This document shows positions 1 to 8,726 of a stretch of 64,000 nt of DNA, one piece after another. Numbering within the stretch: position 1 is the stretch's first letter; each line of letters starts with the position of its first letter. The DNA comes from Pseudorhodoplanes sinuspersici (GTDB lineage Bacteria > Pseudomonadota > Alphaproteobacteria > Rhizobiales > Xanthobacteraceae), in NCBI RefSeq assembly GCF_002119765.1, contig NZ_CP021112.1, positions 2,784,501 to 2,848,500 on the forward strand, read 5' to 3'. A model generated the notes under the pieces. The model did not search any database and was not told the DNA's origin. It saw nothing but the letters and a program-made list of their open reading frames with translations. Position numbers and translations under genes: made by a program.

Positions 1-1245
1 CTCGATGCGGTGATCTGGAAGGGGGTGTTCGGCCGCATGCGGATCAAGCCCGAGGAGGGACTTGAGGTCGTTGTCACCGGCAAGATCACAACCTATCCAG
101 GCCGCTCCAATTACCAGATTGTGGTCGACACGCTGGAGCCGGCCGGCCTCGGCGCGCTGATGATGCTGCTCGAGGAGCGCAAGAAGAAGCTCGGCGCCGA
201 GGGTCTGTTCGACGAAGCGCGCAAACAGCTGCTGCCGTTCCTGCCGCGCATTGTTGGCGTGGTGACATCGCCGACCGGCGCCGTGATTCGTGACATCCTG
301 CATCGTCTGGAAGACCGCTTTCCGCAGCATGTCATCGTCTGGCCGGTGCGCGTGCAAGGCGAGGGCGCGGCGAATGAAATCGCTGCCGCAATCGAAGGAT
401 TCAACGCATTGCCCGAGGACGGGCCGACGCCGCGTCCCGATATATTGATTGTCGCGCGGGGCGGCGGCTCGTTGGAGGACCTGTGGTGCTTCAACGAAGA
501 GATCGTGGTGCGGGCCGCGGCGGGTAGCATGATCCCGCTGATTTCGGCGGTGGGGCACGAGACCGACATTACGCTGATCGATTTTGCGTCAGATCGGCGG
601 GCGCCGACGCCGACGGCTGCGGCCGAAATGGCGGTGCCGGTCCGATCCGAATTGCTATCGCGGATCGCGACACAGACGCGCCGCATGAGCGCCTGCTGGC
701 TGCGCGGGCATGAAAGCCGCCGGACCGAGTTGCGCGCGGCTGCCCGTGCGCTGCCGTCGCTCGATATGTTGCTGGCGATTCCGCGCCAGCGCCTCGATGC
801 GGCGTCGGAGCGGTTGCCACGGGCGTTACGGGCGAATGCGCATGTGCATCATCAGCAATTCGCGCGGATTGCCGGACGGTTGTCATTGCGGCTTCTGACC
901 GAGCGAACGGTCCAATGTAAAGATCGCGTCAAAGCATTGGCCGAGCGTGGGACGAGAGCGCAGAAAACAAACCTTGCCCGCAAATTGGATCGCCTGACAT
1001 CTGCCGGACAGTTGCTCAAGGCATTTTCCTATCATGGCGTACTCAGGCGCGGTTTCGCGCTCGTTCGCGATGCGGATGGGCTTCCATTGCGTGCAGCGTC
1101 TTCGGTTGGCGCCGGGGCGCGGATCGAGATCGAGTTTGCCGATGGCCGCGTTGGCGCAACGGCGGATGGACCCTCGTCATCCCCCGCTACTGCCGCGAAA
1201 GCCAAACCGCGCGGCGGACCGAGCGGGCAGGGCAGCCTGTTCTGA
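1..1245 (+). CDS. xseA: Exodeoxyribonuclease VII large subunit, 5'-truncated by window edge
   Basis: Large subunit of exonuclease VII, which with XseB degrades single-stranded DNA to oligonucleotides in the cytoplasm. The frame is open from base 1 with no start of its own, so the N-terminal part of the OB-fold lies outside the window; about 414 codons remain of a family usually near 450-530. Visible are the end of the OB domain ([14 protein letters not shown]), the catalytic-domain signatures [11 protein letters not shown] and [15 protein letters not shown], a long helical region, and the C-terminal [11 protein letters not shown] motif. An internal GTG at 10 is not the start. The next gene is convergent and ends 15 bp downstream. 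Confidence 0.95.
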   Translation, partial: LDAVIWKGVFGRMRIKPEEGLEVVVTGKITTYPGRSNYQIVVDTLEPAGLGALMMLLEERKKKLGAEGLFDEARKQLLPFLPRIVGVVTSPTGAVIRDILHRLEDRFPQHVIVWPVRVQGEGAANEIAAAIEGFNALPEDGPTPRPDILIVARGGGSLEDLWCFNEEIVVRAAAGSMIPLISAVGHETDITLIDFASDRRAPTPTAAAEMAVPVRSELLSRIATQTRRMSACWLRGHESRRTELRAAARALPSLDMLLAIPRQRLDAASERLPRALRANAHVHHQQFARIAGRLSLRLLTERTVQCKDRVKALAERGTRAQKTNLARKLDRLTSAGQLLKAFSYHGVLRRGFALVRDADGLPLRAASSVGAGARIEIEFADGRVGATADGPSSSPATAAKAKPRGGPSGQGSLF

Positions 1246-1259
1246 CTTCCGATTAACGC

Positions 1260-2099
1260 TCAGCGTGCAAACCATTCCGGGATGCGCTTTAACGCATCAG
1301 CGCGCGCTTCGGCATTGGCATTGCGAGCCGCGCGTCCGGGTTCTTTCCAGGGAACAGATTTGCCGCTCTTGTGCCGGACACGCAGAAGATCGCGATCGAA
1401 GGCGTGACGAGCACCGCGATACTTGACGATCACAGCTCCGGCCGATCGCCCGCGTGCGCCGGCCACCATCTGTTCGCAGGTCTTCGCCGGGGTCAAATCG
1501 TCGAGAGCGCCAATGAGAATGAGCGTCGGAACGCGCGCGCTCCATGCCGTATCGTTCAGCCGCTGGCAGCCAGGATAAAAAACGGCGGCGGAACGAAAAT
1601 CCGGCCGGTCGTCGTCCGGTTCGACATTGGGACGGACCGCCCAGAGAACGGCAATGGCGCCGCTGTCCCAGCCCAGCAGCGCAATCCGATCCTTTCGGGC
1701 GAAAGCCTGCTGCTGCAGCCAGTCGCGCGCAGCCCGCACATCGGCAACACGTTCGCGGTCGGGGCTGACCTTTGCACCCTTGTCCCGATGGGGCAGCTTG
1801 TCGCGGCATTGAGGAGACTGACTGCGTGACGCTTCGCTGTCCGGAAAGAGAACGCCAAAGCCTGCTGCCGAAAGACGCTGACCCCATTCATCCCACGTGG
1901 CGCGAATTGTTCCAGACTCCTTCCTGAGTCCCTCGCAGCCGGCGAGTGCAACGATGACGGGAAACGGTCCTTCGCCCGGCGGTCGGTACAGGACCGCCTG
2001 GAGCGGCTTGTTGTCGGTCGGAATCTGTATCTGTTCGAATTCCGCCCGCGCCACGCCACAAAGGCACAGGAGGGTTGTAATCAAGAAAATGAATCGCAT
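1260..2099 (-). CDS. Secreted dienelactone hydrolase-like alpha/beta hydrolase
   Basis: Alpha/beta-hydrolase protein (279 aa) of the dienelactone hydrolase group; substrate unknown. The start at 2099 gives a clean signal peptide (MRFIFLITTLLCLCGVARA), so the product is probably periplasmic; an upstream ATG at 2141 would bury it. The nucleophile elbow reads G143-W-D145-S-G147, with Asp where this family normally has Cys or Ser. A candidate acid (ALDDLTP) and histidine (GARHAFDR) follow in the expected order. Four other cysteines (in AGCEG, SPQCRD, PGCQR, KTCEQ) could form disulfides. It stands alone between convergent xseA and divergent DUF2093. The fold is well supported, the reaction is not. 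Confidence 0.75.
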   Translation of the reverse strand: MRFIFLITTLLCLCGVARAEFEQIQIPTDNKPLQAVLYRPPGEGPFPVIVALAGCEGLRKESGTIRATWDEWGQRLSAAGFGVLFPDSEASRSQSPQCRDKLPHRDKGAKVSPDRERVADVRAARDWLQQQAFARKDRIALLGWDSGAIAVLWAVRPNVEPDDDRPDFRSAAVFYPGCQRLNDTAWSARVPTLILIGALDDLTPAKTCEQMVAGARGRSAGAVIVKYRGARHAFDRDLLRVRHKSGKSVPWKEPGRAARNANAEARADALKRIPEWFAR

Positions 2100-2251
2100 G
2101 GCTCGCCTGCATTGGGCAGTCTGATCGGATATGGGCATCATGGCGGGAAAGCGGCAGACCTTCCCTTTGACCTTCGTCGCCGGACCATTATCTTGAGGCC
2201 CGCAGCAGCGTTCACACTATTGTTTTCGATCACCGTCCAGGAGGAAGTCCC

Positions 2252-2473
2252 TTGCTCAATCGCTTCGATCGCCCCCCACCCATGGCCGGCGAGGCCGAAG
2301 TCAAGTTCCTGGACGGTGATTTCCGGATCGTCCGGCCTGGTGCCTTCGTGCGTTGTGCGGTGACCAACGTCCCAATTCCGCTCGAAGAGCTGAAATATTG
2401 GAGCGTTGACCTGCAGGAGGCCTATGCAACGCCGCAGGCCGTGATGCAGCGCCTGACGACCCAGAAGGGTTAA
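2252..2473 (+). CDS. DUF2093 domain protein
   Basis: Small conserved alphaproteobacterial protein (73 aa) of unknown function matching the DUF2093 pattern: a core with FLDGDFRIVRPGAFVRCAVT followed by PIPLEELKYWSVDLQEAY, which is the recognisable part. The start is a TTG at 2252, supported by AGGAGG at 2239-2244 seven bases upstream. There is no signal peptide or membrane segment. Its stop overlaps the 3' end of convergent lpxK by four bases, so both genes terminate in the same place. Confidence 0.85.
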   Translation: MLNRFDRPPPMAGEAEVKFLDGDFRIVRPGAFVRCAVTNVPIPLEELKYWSVDLQEAYATPQAVMQRLTTQKG

Positions 2474-3483
2474 TGTCGGGCGCGGGCTGCGAGTGCATTG
2501 CGCAGCAGCTTGCGAAGATCCTCGCTCTCCTCGAGAATGAGCGATACAGGTATCGCCTCCGCCGCCGCCGCCAACCGGCCTCGCTGGCCTGATGCCCCCG
2601 CCAGCCGGGCAAGATCTTTCTCTGTCGTGACCGGGATCAGCTTTTCGCGTTTGCAGCGCGCAAGGATGCGCTCGGCATCTTCCTCGGAATAAGGATGATG
2701 ATCGGGGAACCTCTCTTCCACCTGCGCTTCGACGCCCGCCGAAACCAGAGTTATAAAGAACTTTTCCGGATCGCCGATGCCGGCAAAAGCGTAGGTCTTG
2801 CGGTGGTTCAAGGATTTGAGCGCTTCAGGCGAAGGTTCGAGCCACGCCCGTAGAACCGGGATCCCGTTCGTACGCGCCGCATCTGTGATCTGGCCGACAC
2901 CTGCGCCTTGACCAATCATCAGCACAGCTTGCACGTACTTGAATTGACGCGCCAGCGGCGCACGCAAGGGGCCGGCGGGAAAGACAAAGGCGTTTCCAAA
3001 ACCGCGCCGCGCATCCGCAACGGCAATCGATACGTTTTTCATCAACGACGGGTTTTGCAATCCATCATCCATGACGATCACGCTCGCGCCCAATGATGTT
3101 GCCAGGACAGCGCCGGCGGCGCGGTCACGCGAAACGATGACGGGCGCCTGGCGCGCGAGCAGCAACGGCTCGTCGCCGACATCCTCTGCCTTGTGCTGCG
3201 AAGGATCGACGCGAATGGGGCCGTGCAAACGTCCGCCATAACCGCGTGTCAGGAAGAGCGGCTTCTCACCCTCGGCGGCCAGGAACTTTGCAATCGCGAT
3301 CGCGGTCGGCGTCTTGCCGGTGCCGCCGAGTGTAAAGTTGCCAACGCAGATAACGGGAATATCGGCCCGCAATCCTTGGCGTCGCATCCGCGATGCGGTG
3401 ATGGCGCCATAAATGGCCGAGATAGGCCATAGGAGATACGCGGCGATTCCGGGCTTGTGCCACCAGAATCCGGGGTCACGCAT
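2470..3483 (-). CDS. lpxK: Tetraacyldisaccharide 4'-kinase
   Basis: Phosphorylates the 4' position of the lipid A disaccharide at the inner face of the inner membrane (Raetz pathway). The start at 3483 (MRDPGFWWHKPG) gives 337 aa; the longer upstream reading runs into waaA. A hydrophobic N-terminal anchor (about residues 12-28, AAYLLWPISAIYGAIT) precedes the P-loop GGTGKTP at residues 53-59. LTRGYGG and the VIVMDDGLQNPSL signature are present. The first 8 bases overlap the end of waaA, so translation is probably coupled; it is the last gene of the envelope operon. Confidence 0.96.
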   Translation of the reverse strand: MRDPGFWWHKPGIAAYLLWPISAIYGAITASRMRRQGLRADIPVICVGNFTLGGTGKTPTAIAIAKFLAAEGEKPLFLTRGYGGRLHGPIRVDPSQHKAEDVGDEPLLLARQAPVIVSRDRAAGAVLATSLGASVIVMDDGLQNPSLMKNVSIAVADARRGFGNAFVFPAGPLRAPLARQFKYVQAVLMIGQGAGVGQITDAARTNGIPVLRAWLEPSPEALKSLNHRKTYAFAGIGDPEKFFITLVSAGVEAQVEERFPDHHPYSEEDAERILARCKREKLIPVTTEKDLARLAGASGQRGRLAAAAEAIPVSLILEESEDLRKLLRNALAARARH

Positions 3484-4780
3484 TGGACGCCTGATGTGAC
3501 AGCCGCAACTGCATGAGATACGGCTCAAGTTCGTTGACAGTGCGGTCGAGCGCGCCACCGAGCCGCTGCACGGTTCGATATCCCGCGTCACCGACGGCCT
3601 TGCGCGTCACGGCGTCTTTCAAGAGGTCGCTGATTCGCATCGCCATGTGACCGATATTGTCGATTTCTTCTGCGCCGCGCGCGGCATCAAGCGCGGCGTA
3701 GATATCGGCGAAGTTCCAGATGTGCGGCCCATGCAGGATCGGCCGGCCGAGCTTCGCCGCCTCGATGGGATTCTGGCCGCCATGTTCGACAATCGAGCCG
3801 CCCATGAAGACAATATGCGCGAGGCGATAGAGCAATCCCAGTTCGCCCATCGTGTCGGCAACATAAATATCGGTGCGGTCGTCAGGCAGAACGCCGTAGG
3901 AGCGCAACATCCCGCGCGAGCCGGCGGCGACGGCGTGGCTCAATATGTCCTTGCCGCGATGCGGATGGCGCGGCGCAATGATCGTCAGCAGCCGTGGTCT
4001 GGTTTTGCGAACCCGCCGATGCGCTTCGATGATCGCTTCGTCTTCGCCGGGATGTGTCGAGGCCGCGACGAAGACCTGCCGGTCGGCAATGGCGAGCTGC
4101 AATTCCGCGAGCTTGTCTTCATCGGCGGGCGGCGCCGGCACATCGAGCTTGAGATTGCCGGTGACATGGACAATGGGCAGACCGAGTTCGGAAAAACGCT
4201 CCGCATCCAGCGCCGATTGCGCAAGACACATATCAAATTTGCCGAGGATCGCCTTTGCCGTGCGGCGCAGCGAACGCCATCCTTTGAAGGATTGTTCCGA
4301 CATGCGGCCGTTGATCAGCACCAGCGGAATGCGCCCCTTGGCACTGGCAACGATCAGGTTTGGCCATAGATCGGATTCGATGAACAGGCCGAGGTCCGGC
4401 CGCCAGTGATGCAGGAAGCGGTAGACGAAGCGCGGCGCGTCGAGCGGGATGAATTGATGCAGCACATCGTCCGGCAAGCGATCCTTCACAACGGCCGCCG
4501 ATGTAACGGTGCCCGACGTGACCAGAACACGGACATCGCGCTCCCGCAGCCGCTGGATCAGCGGAAACACCGCCGTTAATTCGCCGACGCTTGCGCCATG
4601 CAACCAGACCAGTGGACCGTCCGGTCGCGTCAGCGTCGGGGTTCCATGTCGTTCGGAGAGGCGCTCTTCCACTTCCTTGCCGCGGCGCAGGCGCCGCTTC
4701 AGCCACAGGCCAGCCAGCGGCGATGCCGCCGACATCGCGCGGCGATAAGCGCGCAATGTCATCGGCAGGCGTTCAGCCAC
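3476..4780 (-). CDS. waaA: 3-deoxy-D-manno-octulosonic acid (Kdo) transferase
   Basis: Transfers Kdo from CMP-Kdo to lipid IVA, at the inner membrane. Glycosyltransferase family 30: an N-terminal helix, the acceptor-side motif WLHGASVGE with the conserved catalytic Glu, and a C-terminal nucleotide-binding half containing ASTHPGEDE, APRHPHR and GGSIVEHGGQNPIEAA. The start is uncertain. GTG at 4780 (VAERLPMTLRAYRR) overlaps the previous stop by 8 bases and was chosen; ATG at 4762 or GTG at 4789 are alternatives. It sits between a DUF374 acyltransferase and lpxK. Confidence 0.95.
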   Translation of the reverse strand: MAERLPMTLRAYRRAMSAASPLAGLWLKRRLRRGKEVEERLSERHGTPTLTRPDGPLVWLHGASVGELTAVFPLIQRLRERDVRVLVTSGTVTSAAVVKDRLPDDVLHQFIPLDAPRFVYRFLHHWRPDLGLFIESDLWPNLIVASAKGRIPLVLINGRMSEQSFKGWRSLRRTAKAILGKFDMCLAQSALDAERFSELGLPIVHVTGNLKLDVPAPPADEDKLAELQLAIADRQVFVAASTHPGEDEAIIEAHRRVRKTRPRLLTIIAPRHPHRGKDILSHAVAAGSRGMLRSYGVLPDDRTDIYVADTMGELGLLYRLAHIVFMGGSIVEHGGQNPIEAAKLGRPILHGPHIWNFADIYAALDAARGAEEIDNIGHMAMRISDLLKDAVTRKAVGDAGYRTVQRLGGALDRTVNELEPYLMQLRLSHQASNA

Positions 4781-5486
4781 GGACTTCACCTGTCGTTTTG
4801 CCGTCGACGATAGCGTAAGCTTGATCGGTCGCCGCATTCAGCTCGGTTTCGAGTCTGATGCGCGCAGCTTCAAGATCGGCGTTGGTTGCGTCAGGCCCGA
4901 CGCGCACGGGCTCGCCGACCACACCGGCAATCAGGCTGAAGGGCAGATTGACCGCGCTTCGATCCCAGTTGTTGAGCTCTTTGCGGCGGCTCGACGCCAG
5001 CGCGACAGGATAGATCGCGCGGCCGGAATCGCGGGCCAGCCGGATGATGCCGGGCCCAGCGACGCGCGATATTTTCGGGACGTCCGCAGTCAAAGCCACA
5101 TTGTAGCCCTCGGACAGCGCCGTCAGCATCTGGCGATAGGCGCTGACACCGCCCTTGCGATGGAACTCGGTGCCATGATCGCCCGAGCCACGAATGGTCT
5201 CAACACCTAACCACTCCGCGGCGACCGCATTCATTTCCCCATCGCGATGCCGTGAAATAAGGGTTTTGGCCTTATGGCCGTTCTTCTTGATGAACGGCGC
5301 CATGAAATGCTGGCCGTGCCACATGGCCAGGATAATCGGCAGGTCGGTACCGGCCCGCTCATAAATATCGCCGGGAACGGTGACGGTCCGGCTCGTCAGG
5401 TTGACGAAGCGCAGATACTCGGCCGCGACGATGCCGACGGTCTTTTGCACCCAGCGTGCGCGCGCAATACGCCGTGACGACAGCAT
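4773..5486 (-). CDS. DUF374 family lysophospholipid acyltransferase-like protein
   Basis: Protein of 237 aa of the DUF374 branch of the lysophospholipid acyltransferase superfamily. An acyltransferase-like motif WHGQHFMAP is followed by SRHRDGEMNAVAAEWLG and RGSGDHGTEFHRKGG, then LTADVPKISRVAGPGI, all typical of DUF374. The first histidine block is H-Q-H-F rather than a textbook H-x4-D, so catalysis is not certain. Its place directly upstream of waaA and lpxK suggests a role in lipid A or outer-membrane lipid assembly (inference). The stop overlaps the waaA start by 8 bases. Confidence 0.85.
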   Translation of the reverse strand: MLSSRRIARARWVQKTVGIVAAEYLRFVNLTSRTVTVPGDIYERAGTDLPIILAMWHGQHFMAPFIKKNGHKAKTLISRHRDGEMNAVAAEWLGVETIRGSGDHGTEFHRKGGVSAYRQMLTALSEGYNVALTADVPKISRVAGPGIIRLARDSGRAIYPVALASSRRKELNNWDRSAVNLPFSLIAGVVGEPVRVGPDATNADLEAARIRLETELNAATDQAYAIVDGKTTGEVRG

Positions 5487-5504
5487 CCCGGTTCCGTCGA
5501 TCAG

Positions 5505-5756
5505 TTAGCGGGCTGCCGAGGTCGGCAATTCGGGATCGAGCAGGCGGTGCAGATGGACGATGAAATAGCGCATGTGCGCATTGTCCACGGTTTGCTGCGC
5601 CTTCGCCCGCCAGGCGGTATAAGCCGTCGCGTAGTTCGGAAACACGCCGACGATGTCGACCTTGGACAAATCTTTGAATTCGGTCCCATCCAGCTGCGAA
5701 AGTTCGCCGCCGAGAACAAGATGGAGAAGCTGTTTTTGAGGGGCCTGGTCGGACAT
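5505..5756 (-). CDS. DUF4170 domain protein
   Basis: Small conserved alphaproteobacterial protein (83 aa), DUF4170 type, function unknown. The recognisable core is HLVLGGEL near the N-terminus, VDIVGVFPNYATAYTAWRAKAQ in the middle and MRYFIVHLHRLLDPE near the end. No membrane segment or signal is seen; it should be cytoplasmic. It lies 18 bp upstream of the DUF374 gene and 17 bp downstream of the cysQ-like gene in the same operon, so it is probably co-expressed with lipid A functions. Nothing in the sequence reveals a catalytic site. Confidence 0.85.
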   Translation of the reverse strand: MSDQAPQKQLLHLVLGGELSQLDGTEFKDLSKVDIVGVFPNYATAYTAWRAKAQQTVDNAHMRYFIVHLHRLLDPELPTSAAR

Positions 5757-5773
5757 GGCAGTCTTTCTAAGTC

Positions 5774-6598
5774 TCAGGCGAATTCCTTGTGGCGAGCCCG
5801 GACAAGCTCAAGCATCGCGTTATGCCGAGAACGTCCGGCCGCGAGAATCGCGCCGTGTACAGGATCATGCAAGTTGTAGACCAGCGTTTCACCGGTGAAA
5901 TTGGTCATCACGCCGCCGGCTTCGTGCACCAAAAGATCGGCCGCGGCAAGGTCCCAATCGTAGGCATTGACAGAGGCAAAAGCAGCGTCAATCCGGCCTT
6001 CGGCGACGCGCGTCATGCGCAATGCAAGGGAGTGGATTTTCGGCTCCTGGATGGTCGCCGGGTCGATGATCGTGAGGCGTTCCAAAACCTTTTTAGGCCC
6101 CGCAATGCGGGCATGGGCAAGGCCGGTGCCGCCGGACGTTGCAATCGATTCGCCATTCCGGGTCGCGCCTTGGCCCGCTGCCGCCAGATAGAGATCGTCG
6201 TCGATGGGAGCATAGACAGCGGCGGCCACGGGGCGGCCCTTTTCGACCACGGCTGCTACGATGGTCCAGTCCGGCAGGCCGGCGAGATAGGAGCGGGTGC
6301 CGTCGATCGGATCGACGATGAATAGCCGCTCCGAGGACAGGCGGGCGCGGTCGTCCTTGCTCTCTTCCGAGAGCCAGCCATAGCCTTCGCGCGATAGCCG
6401 CTCGTGCAGGAACTGATCGACCGCGATATCGGCTTCGGAGACAGGTGAATCGCGGCCCTTGGTCCAGCTCCGGATCGTGCCGCGAAAGGTCTTGAGTGCA
6501 ATCGGACCGGCCTCGCGCAGGGCCTGACCGAGTTCATCGGCAAGCCTCGCGTAGTCGTTTTGCGGCTCCAAGTTCTTCTGCGTCTCATTGTCCGGCAA
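5774..6598 (-). CDS. cysQ: Inositol monophosphatase family / 3'(2'),5'-bisphosphate nucleotidase
   Basis: Mg-dependent phosphatase of the inositol monophosphatase superfamily (274 aa), probably a CysQ-like 3'(2'),5'-bisphosphate nucleotidase that recycles PAP; the substrate cannot be fixed from sequence alone. Metal-binding motifs are visible: E78-E79 in WLSEESK, DPIDGT at residues 96-101, and WDLAAADLLVHEAGG near residue 215. Its first 14 bases overlap the end of the PmbA/TldD gene upstream, and DUF4170 follows after 17 bp, placing it firmly in the envelope operon. Confidence 0.88.
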   Translation of the reverse strand: MPDNETQKNLEPQNDYARLADELGQALREAGPIALKTFRGTIRSWTKGRDSPVSEADIAVDQFLHERLSREGYGWLSEESKDDRARLSSERLFIVDPIDGTRSYLAGLPDWTIVAAVVEKGRPVAAAVYAPIDDDLYLAAAGQGATRNGESIATSGGTGLAHARIAGPKKVLERLTIIDPATIQEPKIHSLALRMTRVAEGRIDAAFASVNAYDWDLAAADLLVHEAGGVMTNFTGETLVYNLHDPVHGAILAAGRSRHNAMLELVRARHKEFA

Positions 6599-7937
6599 CA
6601 GTCAGACCCTCCACGCGCAACGTCGGCGCGTTCGTGCCGTATTTGAATGCCAAGTCATTCGCAGGCGTCAATGTCCGGAACATGTCGAACAGATGTCCGG
6701 CAATCGTCACCTCGCTGACCGCGTAAGTCAGTTCGCCATTCTCGATCCAGAATCCGGCAGCGCCGCGGCTGTAGTCGCCGGTCACGAGATTGGTACCCAT
6801 GCCGATCAGATCGGTCACATAGAATCCGGTGCCGGTTTCGGCGATCAGTTGCTCCGGCGTCAATGCGCCGGGCTCGAGATGCAGGTTGGTCGGCGATGGC
6901 GACGGCGGCGAGGAGACGCCACGCGACGCATGGCCGGTGGTGGTCATGCCGAGTTCGCGCGCGGTTGCGCTGTCGAGGAACCACGATGTCAGCACGCCGT
7001 CCTCGACGAGATTCATCTTCTTCACGGCAACGCCTTCGCCATCGAAGGGATGCGAGCGCAATCCGCGCTTGCGCAGCGGATCGTCGACGACCCGGATGCC
7101 GGATGCAAAGATCTTTTCGCCCAGCTTGTCCTTCAGGAAACTCGACTTGCGCGCGACCGACGCGCCATTCGCAGCACCGGCAAGATGACCGATCAGCGAA
7201 CTCGCGACACGCGGCTCGAAAATCACCGGGACCTGCTGGGTCTTCACCTTGCGTGGATTGATGCGGCGGATGGCGCGCTCGCCCGCTCTGCGGCCCACTT
7301 CTTCAGGGGCTTCAAGATCGCTCTCATGCAGCGCCGACGTATAGTCATAGTCGCGCTCCATGCCAGTGCCTTCGCCGGCAATGGCCATCATCGAAAATCC
7401 GCGGCGCGATGCGAGATAGGCTCCGTGGAAGCCGTCGCTGGTCACCAGCACCATGCCGCCAATGCCAGCCGATGCCGAAGCGCCGCCGGATTTGGAAACG
7501 CCTTTAACGGCGAGGCCGGCGCGTTCAGCCGTGTGGGCCCTGTTCTCAAGTTCCGAAACGTCGGGAATGTCGGGATCGACCAGATCGAGCTCCGGATGCC
7601 GATGAGACAGCCGTTGCTTGTCGGCGAGCCCTGCATAAAGGTCGTCAGGCGCAACGCGCGCCATCGCGACAGCGCGCGAGGCCAGTGTATCGACATCGGC
7701 GCGACCGATGTCATTGGTGGACACCACCGCCTGCTTGCGTCCGACAAAGACCCGCAGGCCAACATCGTCACCTTCGGATCGTTCTGATTCTTCCAGTGCG
7801 CCGTCCCGCACTTCGACGCCGATGGAGACGGAGCGGACGGCAACCGCGTCCGCCGCGTCGGCACCGGCTTTTTGAGCGGCTTCAACCAGCCTTTCGGCAA
7901 GGTCTGTGAGGGCGGATTGATCGAGGAGGGCTTTCAT
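6585..7937 (-). CDS. pmbA: TldD/PmbA family metallopeptidase subunit (PmbA-like)
   Basis: PmbA/TldE-like protein (450 aa), known in other bacteria as the partner of the metalloprotease TldD in microcin and peptide maturation. The start at 7937 (MKALLDQSALTDLAERLV) is taken; the open frame extends further but is poor there. N-terminal A-B domain features (GVEVRDGALEESERSEGDDVGL, an FVGRKQAVVSTND stretch) and the C-terminal domain (FEPRVASSLIGHLAGA, SHPFDGEGVAVKK, GDYSRGAAGFWIENGELTYAVSEVTIAG) are all present. No HExxxH is seen, which fits PmbA rather than TldD. It is the first gene of the six-gene operon ending at lpxK. A tldD partner is not in the window. Confidence 0.9.
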   Translation of the reverse strand: MKALLDQSALTDLAERLVEAAQKAGADAADAVAVRSVSIGVEVRDGALEESERSEGDDVGLRVFVGRKQAVVSTNDIGRADVDTLASRAVAMARVAPDDLYAGLADKQRLSHRHPELDLVDPDIPDVSELENRAHTAERAGLAVKGVSKSGGASASAGIGGMVLVTSDGFHGAYLASRRGFSMMAIAGEGTGMERDYDYTSALHESDLEAPEEVGRRAGERAIRRINPRKVKTQQVPVIFEPRVASSLIGHLAGAANGASVARKSSFLKDKLGEKIFASGIRVVDDPLRKRGLRSHPFDGEGVAVKKMNLVEDGVLTSWFLDSATARELGMTTTGHASRGVSSPPSPSPTNLHLEPGALTPEQLIAETGTGFYVTDLIGMGTNLVTGDYSRGAAGFWIENGELTYAVSEVTIAGHLFDMFRTLTPANDLAFKYGTNAPTLRVEGLTVAGQ

Positions 7938-8147
7938 GTGTGTGATCGGATTTAGGCGCCGCGCCCCGGTCTGACAAGAACAAGGTGGCCGAAAAGCCTG
8001 ACTTCTCCGTGGGCCGCGAAAGAAAATGTCAATCATGACAATCGACGGAATGCCGGAAACGCCTGATTAACCAGGCTTTTTAAGCGGTTTCCGACATCGC
8101 TGTGGCAAGGTGATGCCCATAACGGACGAAAAAGTCCGGGGGAGCAA

Positions 8148-8726
8148 TTGAGGCGTCAAATGGAAACCGGCGGGGCCATGCCTGCCGGGTCGGGCCGTAC
8201 CATGCGGCTCGACCCCTTCGCTTTGCCTATCCGCTTCCCGGCGAATGATGCCGGGGCAGATGGGCAGATGCGGCAGATCGAACTTGATCGTGATCGCGTG
8301 GTGCTGCGGCGCGCGGTCCGCGGAATGCGGATGAAAATCCATCTTTCCGTCGATGCATTCACGGGGATCACCTTGGTGACCCCGGCTGCGGATGGTGACA
8401 CCGCATCCATCATTCTCGACCACTGCGATCCGTTGCTGTCGATTCCGCTGCTGGATGGCGTGGCAGTCGACGAAGCCACCGTCGTATGGAAGGCGTGGGG
8501 CCGTGTGCTCGGCCTTGCCTTGCGGCAGCGTGGGCAAGATGGTCAGGTCTGCGAAGTGCATCCCGGCCGTCGCACGCTACAGATGGAAGCGGTGGTCAGC
8601 CGCAGGCGCCGTCGTTCTTCGATCCGCAAGCGCCGTCCGTCGATCTTTCTTCGGCGCAAGCCCGGCCGCCATATTGCATTGTCGGTCGTGCACCGCGACG
8701 AGCGTGAGATCATCGCCCGCAACTAG
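8148..8726 (+). CDS. DUF6101 family protein
   Basis: Conserved protein (192 aa) found in Bradyrhizobium-type bacteria, DUF6101; function unknown. The start is a TTG at 8148, preceded by GGGGGAG at 8138-8144. The N-terminal half contains MRLDPFALPIRFPANDAG and a paired basic block RVVLRRAVRGMRM; the C-terminus is very basic (SRRRRRSSIRKRRPSIFLRRK), suggesting nucleic-acid or membrane-surface contact (inference). There is no signal peptide. Its TAG stop lies in the same CTAG as the TAG stop of convergent ubiA. Confidence 0.8.
   Translation: MRRQMETGGAMPAGSGRTMRLDPFALPIRFPANDAGADGQMRQIELDRDRVVLRRAVRGMRMKIHLSVDAFTGITLVTPAADGDTASIILDHCDPLLSIPLLDGVAVDEATVVWKAWGRVLGLALRQRGQDGQVCEVHPGRRTLQMEAVVSRRRRRSSIRKRRPSIFLRRKPGRHIALSVVHRDEREIIARN

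Noticed and set aside
6588-7787. 399-codon open frame on the plus strand
   Set aside because: It is antisense to the clear pmbA gene over its whole length; high-GC codon structure makes such shadows common.
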